This document shows positions 5,360 through 6,015 of a stretch of 6,015 nt of DNA, piece by piece. A program made the position numbers and the translations under genes. Each line of letters opens with the position of its first letter. Position 1 is the stretch's first letter. The stretch comes from Candidatus Roizmanbacteria bacterium CG06_land_8_20_14_3_00_34_14 (lineage in GTDB: Bacteria; Patescibacteriota; Microgenomatia; UBA1406; GWC2-37-13). Below the pieces are notes generated by a model. It made no database searches. It was not told where the DNA came from and saw only the letters and a program-made list of their open reading frames with translations. Location of the stretch: positions 1-6,015 of the forward strand of contig PEVZ01000047.1 of the NCBI GenBank assembly GCA_002779665.1, in the 5' to 3' direction.

Positions 5360-6015
5360 ATGTTGACTTTAAAAAAACTAAGTGTTTCTATTTCTAATAA
5401 AACGATTATAAAGGACATCAGTCTTAATTTCGAAAAAAATAAAGTCTATGTCCTGATGGGTCCAAATGGTTGTGGTAAATCAACTTTAGCCCTCACTTTA
5501 ATGGGTCATCCGCTTTACAAAATTAAATCGGGAACAGTATATTTTGATGATAAAAATATTACAAAATTAGAATCTGATAAGCGGGCTGGGGCAGGGATAT
5601 TTCTTTCTTTTCAATCGCCACTATCATTATCAGGCGTAAGTGTATTTTCACTTTTAAGAACGGCTATCGCCGGAAAAAAAGACCCGCTGGCATTGCGCGA
5701 AGAAATAGAAAAAATAGCCAAACAGTTAAAAATTAAAAAAGAGCTATTAGAAAGGTCTTTTAACGAAGGGTCTTCAGGCGGAGAAAAAAAGAAATTGGAA
5801 TTATTGCAGGCATCCATCCTTAATCCAAAATTTTTAATGTTTGATGAGATTGATACGGGAGTTGACGTTGATGCTTTAAAAACAATGGCAAAATTTATGG
5901 AGAAAAATAAAAAAGGAAAAACTTATTTGATAATTACCCACTATAATCGGATCCTAAAATATATCCGCCCTGACGAAGTATTAGTGATGATGGAAGGAAA
6001 GATTGTCAAAAAAGG
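5360..6015 (+). CDS. sufC: Fe-S cluster assembly ATPase SufC (partial, cut by right edge)
   Basis: The frame is open for 218 codons to the edge, perhaps 25-30 short of the usual SufC length. SufC is the ABC-type ATPase of the cytoplasmic SufBCD scaffold; its ATP-driven dimerisation reshapes SufB-SufD for cluster assembly. Motifs are Walker A GPNGCGKST (34-42; S is more usual than C), GHPLY (49-53), Q-loop LSFQSP (82-87), signature SSGGEKKKLELLQ (138-150, typical of SufC), Walker B FLMFDE (158-163), DTGVDVDAL (165-173) and ITHYNRIL (192-199) with the H-loop His 194. DVDAL and THYNRIL separate it from generic transporter ATPases. The ATG comes 7 bp after the regulator's stop, with no Shine-Dalgarno sequence but an AGTATAT context like that of the regulator. 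sufB and/or sufD would be expected downstream. Confidence 0.95.
   Translation, partial: MLTLKKLSVSISNKTIIKDISLNFEKNKVYVLMGPNGCGKSTLALTLMGHPLYKIKSGTVYFDDKNITKLESDKRAGAGIFLSFQSPLSLSGVSVFSLLRTAIAGKKDPLALREEIEKIAKQLKIKKELLERSFNEGSSGGEKKKLELLQASILNPKFLMFDEIDTGVDVDALKTMAKFMEKNKKGKTYLIITHYNRILKYIRPDEVLVMMEGKIVKK

Noticed and set aside
5611..5817. Minus-strand open frame of 68 codons
   Set aside because: It is antisense to sufC, whose motifs run straight through this stretch.

Overview
The window looks like a piece of a small, AT-rich bacterial genome. The best guess is a member of the Patescibacteria (CPR). The grounds are short spacers, start codons without Shine-Dalgarno sequences, an FtsH with CPR-like motif variants ([12 protein letters not shown]) and a TsaD reading GPGLAMALEVGI. 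This assignment rests on remembered family patterns, not on a search. TAA and TGA both act as stops (ftsH ends in TGA), so nothing suggests the TGA=Gly code of Gracilibacteria or Absconditabacteria.

Layout. Bases 1-2163 are read leftward: ftsH (membrane AAA+ zinc protease), then the start of polA (5'-3' exonuclease domain, running off the left edge). The polA start codon lies inside the ftsH 3' end. A 46-bp divergent promoter region separates ftsH from a rightward pair. The first gene of that pair is a single ORF joining TsaC (threonylcarbamoyl-AMP synthase) to TsaE (the t6A-complex ATPase). The second is tsaD (threonylcarbamoyl transferase). Together they supply three of the four bacterial activities for N6-threonylcarbamoyladenosine (t6A37) in ANN-decoding tRNAs; TsaB is not in the window. 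tsaD carries two in-frame palindromic segments at positions where it is longer than E. coli TsaD.

Bases 4359-4511 hold a two-hairpin REP-like repeat and a clear sigma70-type promoter. That promoter drives an unrecognised 113-residue protein, whose mRNA is predicted to be leaderless. A second promoter then drives an Rrf2/IscR-type regulator with three conserved cysteines, followed 7 bp later by sufC (cut by the right edge). This is the beginning of a SUF iron-sulfur cluster assembly operon under a likely Fe-S-sensing repressor.

Most of the content is housekeeping. The points most worth a second look are the TsaC-TsaE fusion, the palindromes inside tsaD, the back-to-back extended -10 promoters with near-leaderless starts, and the small unknown gene.
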